Below, piece after piece: positions 16,655-24,922 of a DNA stretch of 64,000 nucleotides (the stretch's first letter is position 1; each line of letters opens with the position of its first letter). The position numbers were made by a program, and so were the translations under genes. Origin of the DNA: Stenotrophomonas maltophilia (GTDB taxonomy: Bacteria > Pseudomonadota > Gammaproteobacteria > Xanthomonadales > Xanthomonadaceae); contig NZ_NIVS01000020.1 of the NCBI RefSeq assembly GCF_002205165.1, forward strand, positions 485,382 through 549,381, written 5' to 3'. Below the pieces are notes generated by a model. It saw only the letters and a list, made by a program, of their open reading frames with translations. It was not told where the DNA came from and did no database searches.

Positions 16655-17551
16655 ATGAACACGCAGAAATCCCCCACCCGCGCCGTCGCCTGGATGCTGA
16701 TCGCCGTGGCCTGCTTTTCGCTGATGGATGCCGGCATGAAGCAGCTGTCGGCCAGCTATCCCACCCTGCAGGTCACCTTCCTGCGCGGCGCGGCCTCGCT
16801 GCCGTTCGTCCTGGTGTGGGTGCTGGCCACGGCCGGCCCGCGCTCGCTGGTCCCCAGGCGCTGGGTCCTGCACCTGCTGCGCGGTGTGCTTGGCATGGTG
16901 ATGATCGGCTGCTTCGTCTACGCCCTGCGCAGCCTGCCGCTGTCCACCGCCTACACCATCTACTTCGTCGCGCCGCTGCTGATCGCCGCGCTCTCGGTGC
17001 CGCTGCTCGGCGAGCATGTCGGCCCGCGCCGCTGGATCGCCATCGGCATCGGCCTGATCGGCGTCCTGGTCGTGCTCCGCCCCGGCGTCGGCGGGATCAT
17101 CTCCTTCCCCGGCCTGATGGTACTGCTGGCGGCCACCGCCTACGCGCTGGCCGCGATCACCGTCAGCATGCTGACCCGCACCGACACGCCGCAGTCGATG
17201 GTGGTGTGGTTCCTGGTGATCATGGCCGTCGGCGCCGGCCTGCTGGCCATCCCGGACTGGCAGCCGCTGCAGCTGGGTCACGCGGCCCTGATCGCCGGCA
17301 TGGGCCTGGCCGGGGCAGGGGGTCAGGTCGCGTTGACCCGCGCGTTCCAGCTGGGCGAAGCGTCGATGATCGCCCCGCTGGAGTACACCGGGCTGGTCTG
17401 GGTGATCGGCTGGGACCTGCTGTTCTGGGGCGTCCTGCCCGACCAGGTGACCTGGCTGGGTGCGGCCATCATCGTCGCGTCGGGCCTGTACCTGCTGCAC
17501 CGTGAGCGGGTCCGACGGGTCCAGCCGCCCCGGCCGCTGGACCACCCCTGA
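16655..17551 (+). CDS. EamA/DMT-superfamily inner-membrane transporter
   Basis: The 298-residue protein has ten predicted hydrophobic helices in two repeated EamA halves, with the typical [18 protein letters not shown] and [18 protein letters not shown] segments. DMT-family members usually export amino acids, metabolites or drugs. The substrate cannot be assigned. The C-terminus is short and positively charged (RERVRRV), consistent with an inward end. It is apparently monocistronic, between yajQ and metN. Confidence 0.85.
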   Translation: MNTQKSPTRAVAWMLIAVACFSLMDAGMKQLSASYPTLQVTFLRGAASLPFVLVWVLATAGPRSLVPRRWVLHLLRGVLGMVMIGCFVYALRSLPLSTAYTIYFVAPLLIAALSVPLLGEHVGPRRWIAIGIGLIGVLVVLRPGVGGIISFPGLMVLLAATAYALAAITVSMLTRTDTPQSMVVWFLVIMAVGAGLLAIPDWQPLQLGHAALIAGMGLAGAGGQVALTRAFQLGEASMIAPLEYTGLVWVIGWDLLFWGVLPDQVTWLGAAIIVASGLYLLHRERVRRVQPPRPLDHP

Positions 17552-17601
17552 GCCCGGCCGGCGCCCGCTGGCCGACCGGATCACGGTCTCTTAGAACCAA
17601 A

Positions 17602-17616
17602 CGGAATATCATTCCG
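17602..17616. promoter_or_regulatory. Palindrome upstream of metN
   Basis: CGGAAT-ATC-ATTCCG is a perfect 6-bp inverted repeat about 80 bp upstream of the metN start, directly after the EamA gene. Its place suggests an operator or part of the metNI promoter. The cognate regulator is not identified. Confidence 0.45.
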
Positions 17617-17694
17617 CGCAACCGCACGGGCCAGGGCCGCCCCGCGCTGGTAGGCTGCACGCCCCCTCCCGTCGATGCCCCGGTTGACCGCGAA

Positions 17695-18702
17695 GTGATC
17701 GAGTTCCAGCGCCTGCACAAATCCTATGCCGTCGGCGGCCGCGCGATTGCCGCGCTGCAGCCGCTGGACCTGACCATCGAGGCCGGCGAAGTGTTCGGCA
17801 TCATCGGCCATTCCGGTGCGGGCAAATCCACCCTGATCCGCCTGATCAATCGACTGGAGGAGCCCACCGGCGGCCGCCTGCTGATCAATGGCGAGGATGT
17901 CACCGCACTCGATGCCGAGGGCCTGCGCGTGCTGCGCCGGAAGATCGGCATGATCTTCCAGCACTTCAACCTGCTCTCCTCGCGCACCGTGGCGTCCAAT
18001 GTCGCCTTCCCGCTGGAGCTGGCCGGCACGCCGCGCGCGGAGATCGATGCGCGCGTGGCCGAACTGCTGCACACCGTCGGCCTGGAAGCGCATGCCAACA
18101 AGTACCCGGCGCAGCTGTCCGGTGGCCAGAAGCAGCGCGTCGGCATCGCCCGTGCCCTGGCGACCCGCCCGCAGATCCTGCTGTGCGATGAGGCCACCAG
18201 CGCACTGGACCCGCAGACCACCGCCTCGGTGCTCAAGCTGCTGGGCAGGATCAACCGCGAGCTGGGCCTGACCATCGTGCTCATCACCCACGAGATGGAC
18301 GTGATCCGCCGCGTCTGCGACCGCGTCGCGGTGCTCGATGCCGGCTACCTGGTCGAAACCGGCCCGGTCACCGAGGTGTTCCTGCACCCGCAGCACCCGA
18401 CCACCCGCCGCTTCGTCAGCGAGTCCGAGCAGGTCGACGAGGGCGAGCTGCACAAGGATTTCGAGGCCGTCGCCGGGCGCATCGTGCGCCTGACCTTCCT
18501 CGGTGCCGACACCTACGAACCGCTGCTGGGACGCATCGCGCGCGAGACCGGCGTGGACTACAACATCCTGTCCGGCCGCATCGACCGGATCAAGGACACC
18601 CCGTATGGCCAGCTGACCGTGTCGCTGGTCGGTGGCGACGTGCAGGCCGCGCAGGCGGGCTTTGTCGCTGCCGGTGTCCACCTTGAGGAGCTGCGCCGAT
18701 GA
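17695..18702 (+). CDS. metN: Methionine ABC transporter ATP-binding protein MetN
   Basis: The 335-residue ATPase has Walker [10 protein letters not shown], the signature [15 protein letters not shown] and Walker [14 protein letters not shown]-terminal NIL/ACT-like domain of ~90 residues follows; in MetN it binds methionine and allosterically blocks transport. The start is GTG at 17695. It overlaps metI by 4 bp. MetN energises import of L- and D-methionine through MetI. No metQ substrate-binding gene follows here, unlike the common metNIQ order. Confidence 0.94.
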   Translation: MIEFQRLHKSYAVGGRAIAALQPLDLTIEAGEVFGIIGHSGAGKSTLIRLINRLEEPTGGRLLINGEDVTALDAEGLRVLRRKIGMIFQHFNLLSSRTVASNVAFPLELAGTPRAEIDARVAELLHTVGLEAHANKYPAQLSGGQKQRVGIARALATRPQILLCDEATSALDPQTTASVLKLLGRINRELGLTIVLITHEMDVIRRVCDRVAVLDAGYLVETGPVTEVFLHPQHPTTRRFVSESEQVDEGELHKDFEAVAGRIVRLTFLGADTYEPLLGRIARETGVDYNILSGRIDRIKDTPYGQLTVSLVGGDVQAAQAGFVAAGVHLEELRR

Positions 18703-19388
18703 TCCTGGCCACCGCAGGCGGTTTCTTCCGCCATCTCGACGCCGGCAAATGGGCCGATATCGGCCAGGCCACGCTGGATACCCTGCTGATGCTCGGCGGC
18801 TCACTGCCGCTGACGCTGCTGATCGGCCTGCCGCTGGGCGTGCTGCTGTTCCTGACCGGCTCGCCGCAGCTGCACCGCAAGCCGGTGCTGTATGGCGCAC
18901 TCGCGCTGCTGGTGAATCTGCTGCGCTCGGTCCCCTTCATCATCCTGATGATCGTGCTGATTCCGCTCACGCTGTGGATGATGGGCACCTCGCTCGGCGT
19001 CCGTGGCGCAATCGTGCCGCTGGTGATCGGCGCTGCACCGTTCTACGCACGTCTGGTCGAAACCGCGCTGCGTGAAGTGGACCGCGGTGTGATCGAAGCG
19101 ACCCAGGCGATGGGAGCCACCACCTGGCAGCTGGTGACCCGGGTGCTGCTGCCCGAAGCGCGCCCGGGCCTGATCGCCGGTGCCACGGTCACGGTGATCG
19201 CGCTGATCGGCTTCACCGCGATGGGCGGTGCGATCGGTTCGGGCGGTCTGGGCGACCTGGCGTTCCGCGATGGCTACCAGCGCTCGCACACCGATGTGGC
19301 CCTGGTCACCGTGGTCCTGCTGCTGGTGCTGGTGCAGATCCTGCAGATGGTCGGCGACCGCCTGGTCTCGCACTACAGCCGGAAGTAA
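18699..19388 (+). CDS. metI: Methionine ABC transporter permease MetI
   Basis: The 229-residue inner-membrane permease has five to six hydrophobic helices and the EAA loop [21 protein letters not shown] that contacts the ATPase. The ATGA overlap with metN indicates tight coupling. It forms the MetN2I2 transporter. The binding lipoprotein MetQ must be encoded elsewhere, since the next genes are an unrelated toxin-antitoxin pair. Confidence 0.93.
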   Translation: MILATAGGFFRHLDAGKWADIGQATLDTLLMLGGSLPLTLLIGLPLGVLLFLTGSPQLHRKPVLYGALALLVNLLRSVPFIILMIVLIPLTLWMMGTSLGVRGAIVPLVIGAAPFYARLVETALREVDRGVIEATQAMGATTWQLVTRVLLPEARPGLIAGATVTVIALIGFTAMGGAIGSGGLGDLAFRDGYQRSHTDVALVTVVLLLVLVQILQMVGDRLVSHYSRK

Positions 19389-19541
19389 CCGGTGGGTACC
19401 GACCATTGGTCGGTATGCCCGGCGGCGACTGGGCATGACCTCAGGTCGAGCCGCCCATGGGAGTGCCTGGCAGCAACACGCGTTGAATCGATTGATCAGG
19501 TGATCGGCCAGCGCATCATTGCGTGACGGGTAGCTGTGTTA

Positions 19542-19574
19542 CATTCCGTTTGGCGTAATACGCTGTGCGGAATG
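19542..19574. promoter_or_regulatory. Probable higBA operator
   Basis: CATTCCG (19542-19548) and CGGAATG (19568-19574) form a perfect 7-bp inverted repeat whose right arm covers the higB start codon. A second small repeat GCGT-AAT-ACGC lies inside at 19553-19563. HigA-type antitoxins repress their own operon through such palindromes. Confidence 0.5.
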
Positions 19575-19850
19575 ATTCAGTCCTTCCGATGCCGCCACAC
19601 GCTCGCGCTGTTTGCGGGGCGATGCCCGCGCCAATTCCGTGCGTTCCAGTCACTGGCCGAGCGCAAGCTGCAGATGCTGGATGCTGCACAGACCCTGCAG
19701 TTCCTGCGCAGCCCGCCCGGAAATCGGCTCGAAGCGCTGTGCGGTGATCGACGCGGGCAGCACAGCATCCGCATCAACGCGCAGTGGCGGTTGTGTTTTG
19801 TCTGGACCGACAACGGTCCGCGTGCTGTCGAGATCGTCGATTACCACTGA
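19572..19850 (+). CDS. higB: HigB-type (RelE superfamily) toxin
   Basis: The 92-residue protein matches HigB/RelE mRNA interferases: MIQSFRC near the start, LDAAQTLQFLRSPPGNRLEAL in the middle, and the terminal HSIRINAQWRLCFVW...VEIVDYH strand pattern. Such toxins cleave mRNA on the ribosome during stress. It precedes its antitoxin by 10 bp, the toxin-first order typical of hig loci. The start at 19572 coincides with the operator palindrome. Confidence 0.92.
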   Translation: MIQSFRCRHTLALFAGRCPRQFRAFQSLAERKLQMLDAAQTLQFLRSPPGNRLEALCGDRRGQHSIRINAQWRLCFVWTDNGPRAVEIVDYH

Positions 19851-19860
19851 GGTGCCATCC

Positions 19861-20163
19861 ATGAGCCGCCCCATCAACAACCTCAGGGCCGTCCATCCGG
19901 GCGAAATCCTGCGCGAGGAGTTTCTGCTGCCGCTGCAGCTGAGCATCACTGCACTGGCACGGGCCTTGGATGTGCCGCCGACGCGATTGCACGCCATCGT
20001 GCATGAAACCCGTGGCATAACGGCGGATACCGCAGTGCGCCTGGCGCGTCATTTCGGCGGGGACGCCGCGTCGTGGCTGGCCCTCCAGGCCGAGTACGAT
20101 CTGAAGACACTGCCGACCCGTCAGGAAATCGAGCGCAGGGTGCAGCCGCGCGAGGCCGCCTGA
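19861..20163 (+). CDS. higA: HigA-type antitoxin
   Basis: The 100-residue protein has an N-terminal HPGEILREEFLLPLQLS and an XRE-type helix-turn-helix (ITALARALDVPPTRLHAIV), the HigA signature. It would bind and neutralise HigB and repress the operon at the upstream palindrome. Some HigA proteins also control other genes. The pair sits between metI and blc and may have come by transfer, though base composition is not obviously different. Confidence 0.93.
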   Translation: MSRPINNLRAVHPGEILREEFLLPLQLSITALARALDVPPTRLHAIVHETRGITADTAVRLARHFGGDAASWLALQAEYDLKTLPTRQEIERRVQPREAA

Positions 20164-20172
20164 GCGCCGCCC

Positions 20173-20784
20173 TTACCGGACGTTCGGGACCTCGAAGCCC
20201 AGCCGGTCCACCTGCTCGGGGTGCTGCGGCACGCGCTTGAGCTTGTCGGTGTTGACCCCGTAATCGTCACGCAGGCGGGTGGCGAGCTCCTTGTAGAGCT
20301 CTTTGTCCATGTCCGGCTGGCGCGCGAAGATCCAGGCCATCTCGCGGCCCGGGTAGCCGAGCATGGCCCAGGAATAATCCGGTGCCACTTCCAGCACGCG
20401 CGTATGGGTCGGCACGATCTTGTAGAACCAGGTGCGCCAGTTGTGGTTGCCGCTCTTCTCGTCCACCGAGGCGCGGACGGTCAGTTCCTGCTGCGGTTCG
20501 GAAAAGCCGTCGCGGTAGCGATAGGTGATGGACACCTTCTGGTCGCCGCGCAGGCGGAACTGATTGACGCTGGCGACGTGGCCGCGCTCGATCGGGTTCG
20601 GCACGCGGCCGATCACATACCAGGTGCCCATGAACCGCTGCAGGTCGATCGGCGCATTGGCGCTGTCGACCGCGACCGGTGTCGGCGCGGGTTCCGGTTT
20701 GGTCTCATGGCGGAACGCACAGGCTGACAGCAGCGCCAGCGAGGAGACCAACAGGACAGCGCGAAGCGGGCGGTTCGAAGACAT
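20173..20784 (-). CDS. blc: Blc-type outer-membrane lipocalin
   Basis: The 203-residue lipoprotein has a signal peptide with lipobox LLSAC. The lipocalin motif GTWYVIGRVPNPIERG begins the barrel and NWRTWFYKI and YPGREMAWIFARQ follow, as in Blc. Blc binds lysophospholipids and fatty acids at the outer membrane and is often stress-induced. The start at 20784 was chosen because it begins the signal peptide; the 20-residue extension upstream has no such feature. It converges on higA with 9 bp between stop codons. Confidence 0.9.
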   Translation of the reverse strand: MSSNRPLRAVLLVSSLALLSACAFRHETKPEPAPTPVAVDSANAPIDLQRFMGTWYVIGRVPNPIERGHVASVNQFRLRGDQKVSITYRYRDGFSEPQQELTVRASVDEKSGNHNWRTWFYKIVPTHTRVLEVAPDYSWAMLGYPGREMAWIFARQPDMDKELYKELATRLRDDYGVNTDKLKRVPQHPEQVDRLGFEVPNVR

Positions 20785-20983
20785 GCGGCGGGTGGCTCCA
20801 GTGGCTGGCAGGGGCATGGTGGGTGGGACAGCGGAGAACGTCAATGGCGGCGCAGCGGTTGCGTGACCGATTCATGCAACCTCGCCGCCGGCAGGCCTTC
20901 CTGCCGTGACCGGCGCACAAGGTCGCAGCCGGTGAGATGGCGGCGCGGCAAGGTGACGCATCACTTTCGCACGGAGCTGTGTC

Positions 20984-21316
20984 ATGACCCTGTCGTCTTC
21001 CCCGCGTTCGGCCGACCGTCCCGATCCACGTGTGCTGCGCTGCGTCAGGCAGGCTGCCCTGGCCGGGGTGGCCCTGGTCCTGGTCTGGCCGGCCGCGCGC
21101 GGCCACAGCGAGTGGATCGGCTGGCTGCCGATGTGGCTGGTCGGCATGCCGCTGATGGCCTGGTGGAGCCTGCATCGTTTCCGCCTGCCGCTGGCCGGTC
21201 TGCTCACCCGTACCGCCCGCCGCCGTCGCGGGCCGCAGGCGCGTCGCCGCGTTCGCCCGGTGTCGCGGCCGGCCCGGCCTGACCTTCGACACGTGAGCCG
21301 CGGCCAGCCGGTGTGA
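20984..21316 (+). CDS. Small two-helix membrane protein of unknown function
   Basis: The 110-residue protein has two hydrophobic segments (AALAGVALVLVW and LPMWLVGMPLMAWW) joined by a short GHSEWIG loop, and a strongly basic C-terminal tail (TARRRRGPQARRRVRP). The tail would face the cytoplasm. I recognise no family. It lies 34 bp upstream of the prolyl-oligopeptidase gene and may share its transcript. Confidence 0.6.
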   Translation: MTLSSSPRSADRPDPRVLRCVRQAALAGVALVLVWPAARGHSEWIGWLPMWLVGMPLMAWWSLHRFRLPLAGLLTRTARRRRGPQARRRVRPVSRPARPDLRHVSRGQPV

Positions 21317-21350
21317 TAGCGTCCCAAGGCTATGACTGCCTGGAGCTGCA

Positions 21351-23447
21351 ATGTCACGATTCGCTTCCGCCTGCCTGGTGGCAGGTCTGATCTCCGCCGG
21401 TGCGGCGGGAACCGCCATGGCCGCTGACGCCCCGGCGGACAAGTACGCCTGGCTTGAAGACGTCACCGGCGATAAGCCGCTGGCCTGGGTCAAGGAACAG
21501 AACGCCAAGTCCGAAGGTCGGCTGGCCTCGACCCCGGCCTTCCAGCAGATGGAGACCAGCATCCGCGAGGTGCTCGATTCGGACGCCAAGATCCCCGGTG
21601 TGCAGAAGATCGGGGACTACTACTACAACTTCTGGAAGGACAAGCAGCACGAGCGCGGCCTGTGGCGCCGCACCACGCTGGCCGAGTACCGCAAGGCCTC
21701 GCCGCAGTGGGAAACCGTGCTGGATCTGGATGCACTGAACAAGGCCGAGGGCGAGAACTGGGTCTGGCACGGCGCCGATTGCCTGCGCCCGGACTACTCG
21801 CGCTGCCTGATCGCGCTGTCGCGCGGCGGCGCCGATGCCGACGTCACCCGCGAGTTCGACCTGGCCAACAAGACCTGGATCAAGGACGGTTTCTTCCGCC
21901 CCGAATCCAAGGGTGGCCTGAACTGGATCGACCGCGACACCGTGTTCGTCTACACCGATTTCGGCACCGGCACGATGACCACCTCCGGCTACCCGCGGGT
22001 GGCCAAGCTGTGGAAGCGCGGCACGCCGATGGCCTCGGCGGCGGTGGTGTATGAAGGCAAGCCCGATGACATGTACATCGCGGCCATGCACGACGATACC
22101 CCCGGCTACGAGCGCAACCTGGTCAGCCGCACGCTGGCCTTCTACAACAACGAGATCTACCTGCGTGCCGACAACGGCACGCTGACCAGGATCGACGCGC
22201 CCAACTCGGCCGAGAAAGGCCTGCGCAAGCAGTGGCTGACCCTGGAACTGCGCGAGCCGTGGACCGTGGGTGGCAAGACCTACGCCGCCGGCTCGCTGCT
22301 GGCCACCAAGCTGGACGATTACCTGGCCGGCAAGCGTGACTTCGACGTGCTGTTCGCGCCGACCGACACCACCTCGCTGGCCGGCACCAGCTGGACGAAG
22401 AACCATCTGGTCCTGAACGTGCTGGACGACGTCAAAAGCCGCCTGAGCGTGCTGACCCCCGGCGACAGTGGCTGGAAGACGAGCGCCTTCACCGGCGCGC
22501 CGTCGTTCGGCACCGTGGCCGTCAGCGCGGTGGATGCCGATGACAGCGACGCGGTGTGGATGACCGTCACCGATTACCTGACCCCGACCACCCTGGCCAT
22601 TGCCGAGATCGGCAAGCAGCCTGAGGTGCTCAAGACCATGCCGGCGTTCTTCAATGCCGATGGCAAGGTGATCGAGCAGCACTTCGCCACCAGCAAGGAT
22701 GGCACCCGCGTGCCGTACTTCGTGGTGCACCGCAAGGACATGAAGCTGGATGGCTCCAATCCGACCCTGCTGTACGGCTACGGCGGCTTCGAGATCTCGC
22801 TGACCCCGTCCTACTCCGGTGGCATGGGCCGTGCGTGGCTGGAGAAGGGCGGCGTGTACGTGGTCGCCAACATCCGTGGCGGTGGCGAGTACGGCCCGCG
22901 CTGGCACCAGGCGGCGCTCAAGCAGAACCGTCACAAGGCGTATGAAGACATGGCCGCGGTCGCCCGCGACCTGGTCAGCCGCAAGATCACCTCGGCCAAG
23001 CACCTGGGCGTGCAGGGCGGCAGCAACGGTGGCCTGCTCACCGGCAACATGCTGACCCAGTACCCGGAACTGTTCGGTGCGGTGGTGATCCAGGTCCCGC
23101 TGCTGGACATGAAGCGCTACAGCCACCTGCTGGCCGGCGCCTCGTGGATGGCCGAATACGGCAATCCGGACACGGCCGATTGGGAGTTCATCAAGACCTT
23201 CTCGCCGTATCACCTGTTCGACGCCAGCAAGACCTACCCGCCGGTGCTGTTCACCACCTCCACGCGCGATGACCGCGTGCATCCGGCGCATGCCCGCAAG
23301 ATGGCGGCCAAGATGATCGATGCCGGCAAGGACGTGACCTACTACGAGAATATCGAAGGCGGCCATGGCGGTGCGGCGAACAACGCACAGGCCGCGCACA
23401 TGTCGGCTTTGGCCTATAGCTTCCTGTGGGAGCAGCTCTCCAAGTAA
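21351..23447 (+). CDS. Exported prolyl oligopeptidase (S9A)
   Basis: The 698-residue protein has a signal peptide ending MAADA, a seven-blade propeller N-terminal half and an alpha/beta-hydrolase C-terminal half. The catalytic triad is Ser558 (GGSNGG), Asp641 (RDDRVHP) and His672 (EGGHGG). Prolyl oligopeptidases cleave short peptides after proline. The signal peptide implies a periplasmic site. The gene ends before a strong bidirectional terminator. A related S9A enzyme is encoded about 1.5 kb further on. Confidence 0.9.
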   Translation: MSRFASACLVAGLISAGAAGTAMAADAPADKYAWLEDVTGDKPLAWVKEQNAKSEGRLASTPAFQQMETSIREVLDSDAKIPGVQKIGDYYYNFWKDKQHERGLWRRTTLAEYRKASPQWETVLDLDALNKAEGENWVWHGADCLRPDYSRCLIALSRGGADADVTREFDLANKTWIKDGFFRPESKGGLNWIDRDTVFVYTDFGTGTMTTSGYPRVAKLWKRGTPMASAAVVYEGKPDDMYIAAMHDDTPGYERNLVSRTLAFYNNEIYLRADNGTLTRIDAPNSAEKGLRKQWLTLELREPWTVGGKTYAAGSLLATKLDDYLAGKRDFDVLFAPTDTTSLAGTSWTKNHLVLNVLDDVKSRLSVLTPGDSGWKTSAFTGAPSFGTVAVSAVDADDSDAVWMTVTDYLTPTTLAIAEIGKQPEVLKTMPAFFNADGKVIEQHFATSKDGTRVPYFVVHRKDMKLDGSNPTLLYGYGGFEISLTPSYSGGMGRAWLEKGGVYVVANIRGGGEYGPRWHQAALKQNRHKAYEDMAAVARDLVSRKITSAKHLGVQGGSNGGLLTGNMLTQYPELFGAVVIQVPLLDMKRYSHLLAGASWMAEYGNPDTADWEFIKTFSPYHLFDASKTYPPVLFTTSTRDDRVHPAHARKMAAKMIDAGKDVTYYENIEGGHGGAANNAQAAHMSALAYSFLWEQLSK

Positions 23448-23574
23448 GCTCGGGTTGCTCGACGGCCAGGGGCGGTCGAGCAGCCGGCAGGGAGTGAGCC
23501 TGCCGCAGACGTTGTAGCCCCCTGGAGCAGACTCCGGGTGGTGGGGCGTCAGGTTGGCTCCACCCCATTTTCAG

Positions 23575-23604
23575 CGCCACGCAGCGATGCGTGGCGTTTT
23601 TTTT
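23575..23604. terminator. Rho-independent terminator after prolyl oligopeptidase
   Basis: A 9-bp perfect stem (23575-23583 with 23588-23596, loop GCGA) is followed by eight T residues. It lies between the convergent peptidase and aminotransferase genes and should stop transcription on the plus strand. Confidence 0.9.
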
Positions 23605-23614
23605 CAGGGGGCGC

Positions 23615-24811
23615 TCAACCCACCCACGTCTCCAGCCCACGCGCGATCCGGCGCACCGCCTCTTCCAGGCGCGGCACTTCCTGCGTGTAGGCCAGCCGCA
23701 CGTGCGCGTTGGCGCGGTGATGCCCGAAGTCGAGCCCCGGGGTGAACGCGACATGTTCGGTTTCCAGGAAATGCGCACAGAAGGCCTGCGCATCCTCGGT
23801 GAATGCACTCACGTCGGCGTAGAGATAGAACGCGCCTTCCGGTTCCACTTCGATCCGGAAGCCGAGCGCACGCAGCGCCGGCAGCAGGTAGTCACGGCGC
23901 TCGCGGAACGCGGCGCGGCGCTGTTCGAAGATGGCGATAGACTCCGGCTCGAAACAGGCCAGCGCGGCATGCTGGGCGATGCTGGAGGCACTGATGTACA
24001 GATTCTGCGCCAGCTTCTCCAGCTCCCGCACCGCCTGCGGCGGCGCGACCAGCCAGCCCAGGCGCCAGCCGGTCATCCCGTAATACTTCGAGAAGCTGTT
24101 GAGGACGAACGCGTCGTCATCCACCTGCAGCACACTGGCCGCATCCATGCCGTAGGTGAGCCCGTGGTAGATCTCATCCACCACCAGATGCCCGCCGCGT
24201 GCCTTCAGTGACTGCGACAGCGCGGCCAGCTGGGCGGCCGAGAGCACGGTGCCGGTCGGGTTGGCCGGGGAGGCGACCAGCGCACCGACACTGTCGGCGT
24301 TCCATCGGCGTGCGACCAGGTCCGGCGTCAGCTGGTAGGCCGTCTCCGGGCCGACCGGCACCAGTTGTGCGGCGCCTTCCACCAAGCGCAGGAAGTGCCG
24401 GTTGCACGGGTAGCCCGGATCGGCCAGCAACCAGTGCTTGCCCGGATCGACCAGCAGGCTGCTGGCCAGCAGCAACGCGCCCGAGCCCCCCGGCGTGACC
24501 AGGATCCGCTCGGGGTCGATCTGCACCTGGTAGCGGTCCTGGTAGAACCCGGCAATCGCCTCGCGCAGGGCGGGCAGGCCGCGGGCCGCGGTGTAGCGCG
24601 TGTGGCCGGCCGCCAGCGCGGCCTGGCCGGCGCGCACGATCGGTGCGGCGGTGGTGAAGTCCGGCTCGCCGATCTCCAGGTGGATCACATCGTGACCGGC
24701 CTGCTCCAGCGCCTGCGCGCGGGCCAGCAGCGACATCACGTGGAAGGGTTCGATTTCCTGGCTGCGGCGGCTGTAGCCGGTGCCGGTCGGGGGCGTGCGG
24801 GAAGTGTCCAT
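23615..24811 (-). CDS. Class I/II pyridoxal-phosphate aminotransferase
   Basis: The 398-residue cytoplasmic enzyme has the fold-type I aminotransferase signatures: IGEPDF near the N-terminus, NPTGTVL, DEIYHGL, the PLP lysine K242 in NSFSKYYGMTGWRLGW, and a late Arg in HVRLAYT for the substrate carboxylate. It resembles aspartate/alanine-type transaminases, but the amino donor is not clear from sequence. It is divergent from oligopeptidase B (112 bp between starts) and sits between two peptidase genes, which would supply free amino acids. Confidence 0.88.
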   Translation of the reverse strand: MDTSRTPPTGTGYSRRSQEIEPFHVMSLLARAQALEQAGHDVIHLEIGEPDFTTAAPIVRAGQAALAAGHTRYTAARGLPALREAIAGFYQDRYQVQIDPERILVTPGGSGALLLASSLLVDPGKHWLLADPGYPCNRHFLRLVEGAAQLVPVGPETAYQLTPDLVARRWNADSVGALVASPANPTGTVLSAAQLAALSQSLKARGGHLVVDEIYHGLTYGMDAASVLQVDDDAFVLNSFSKYYGMTGWRLGWLVAPPQAVRELEKLAQNLYISASSIAQHAALACFEPESIAIFEQRRAAFRERRDYLLPALRALGFRIEVEPEGAFYLYADVSAFTEDAQAFCAHFLETEHVAFTPGLDFGHHRANAHVRLAYTQEVPRLEEAVRRIARGLETWVG

Positions 24812-24922
24812 GGCCTGATGATAGGCGCAGTGACCAACGACAGGCTTGCTGCTGGCCCACCCGGCGGCACAGACTGCACGGACACGGACGCCATTGCATT
24901 CCCCCGCCAGGAGCCTTATCTC

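Noticed and set aside
15765..16658. Plus-strand frame across the repeats and yajQ
   Set aside because: It runs through GTAG repeats and is antisense to yajQ.
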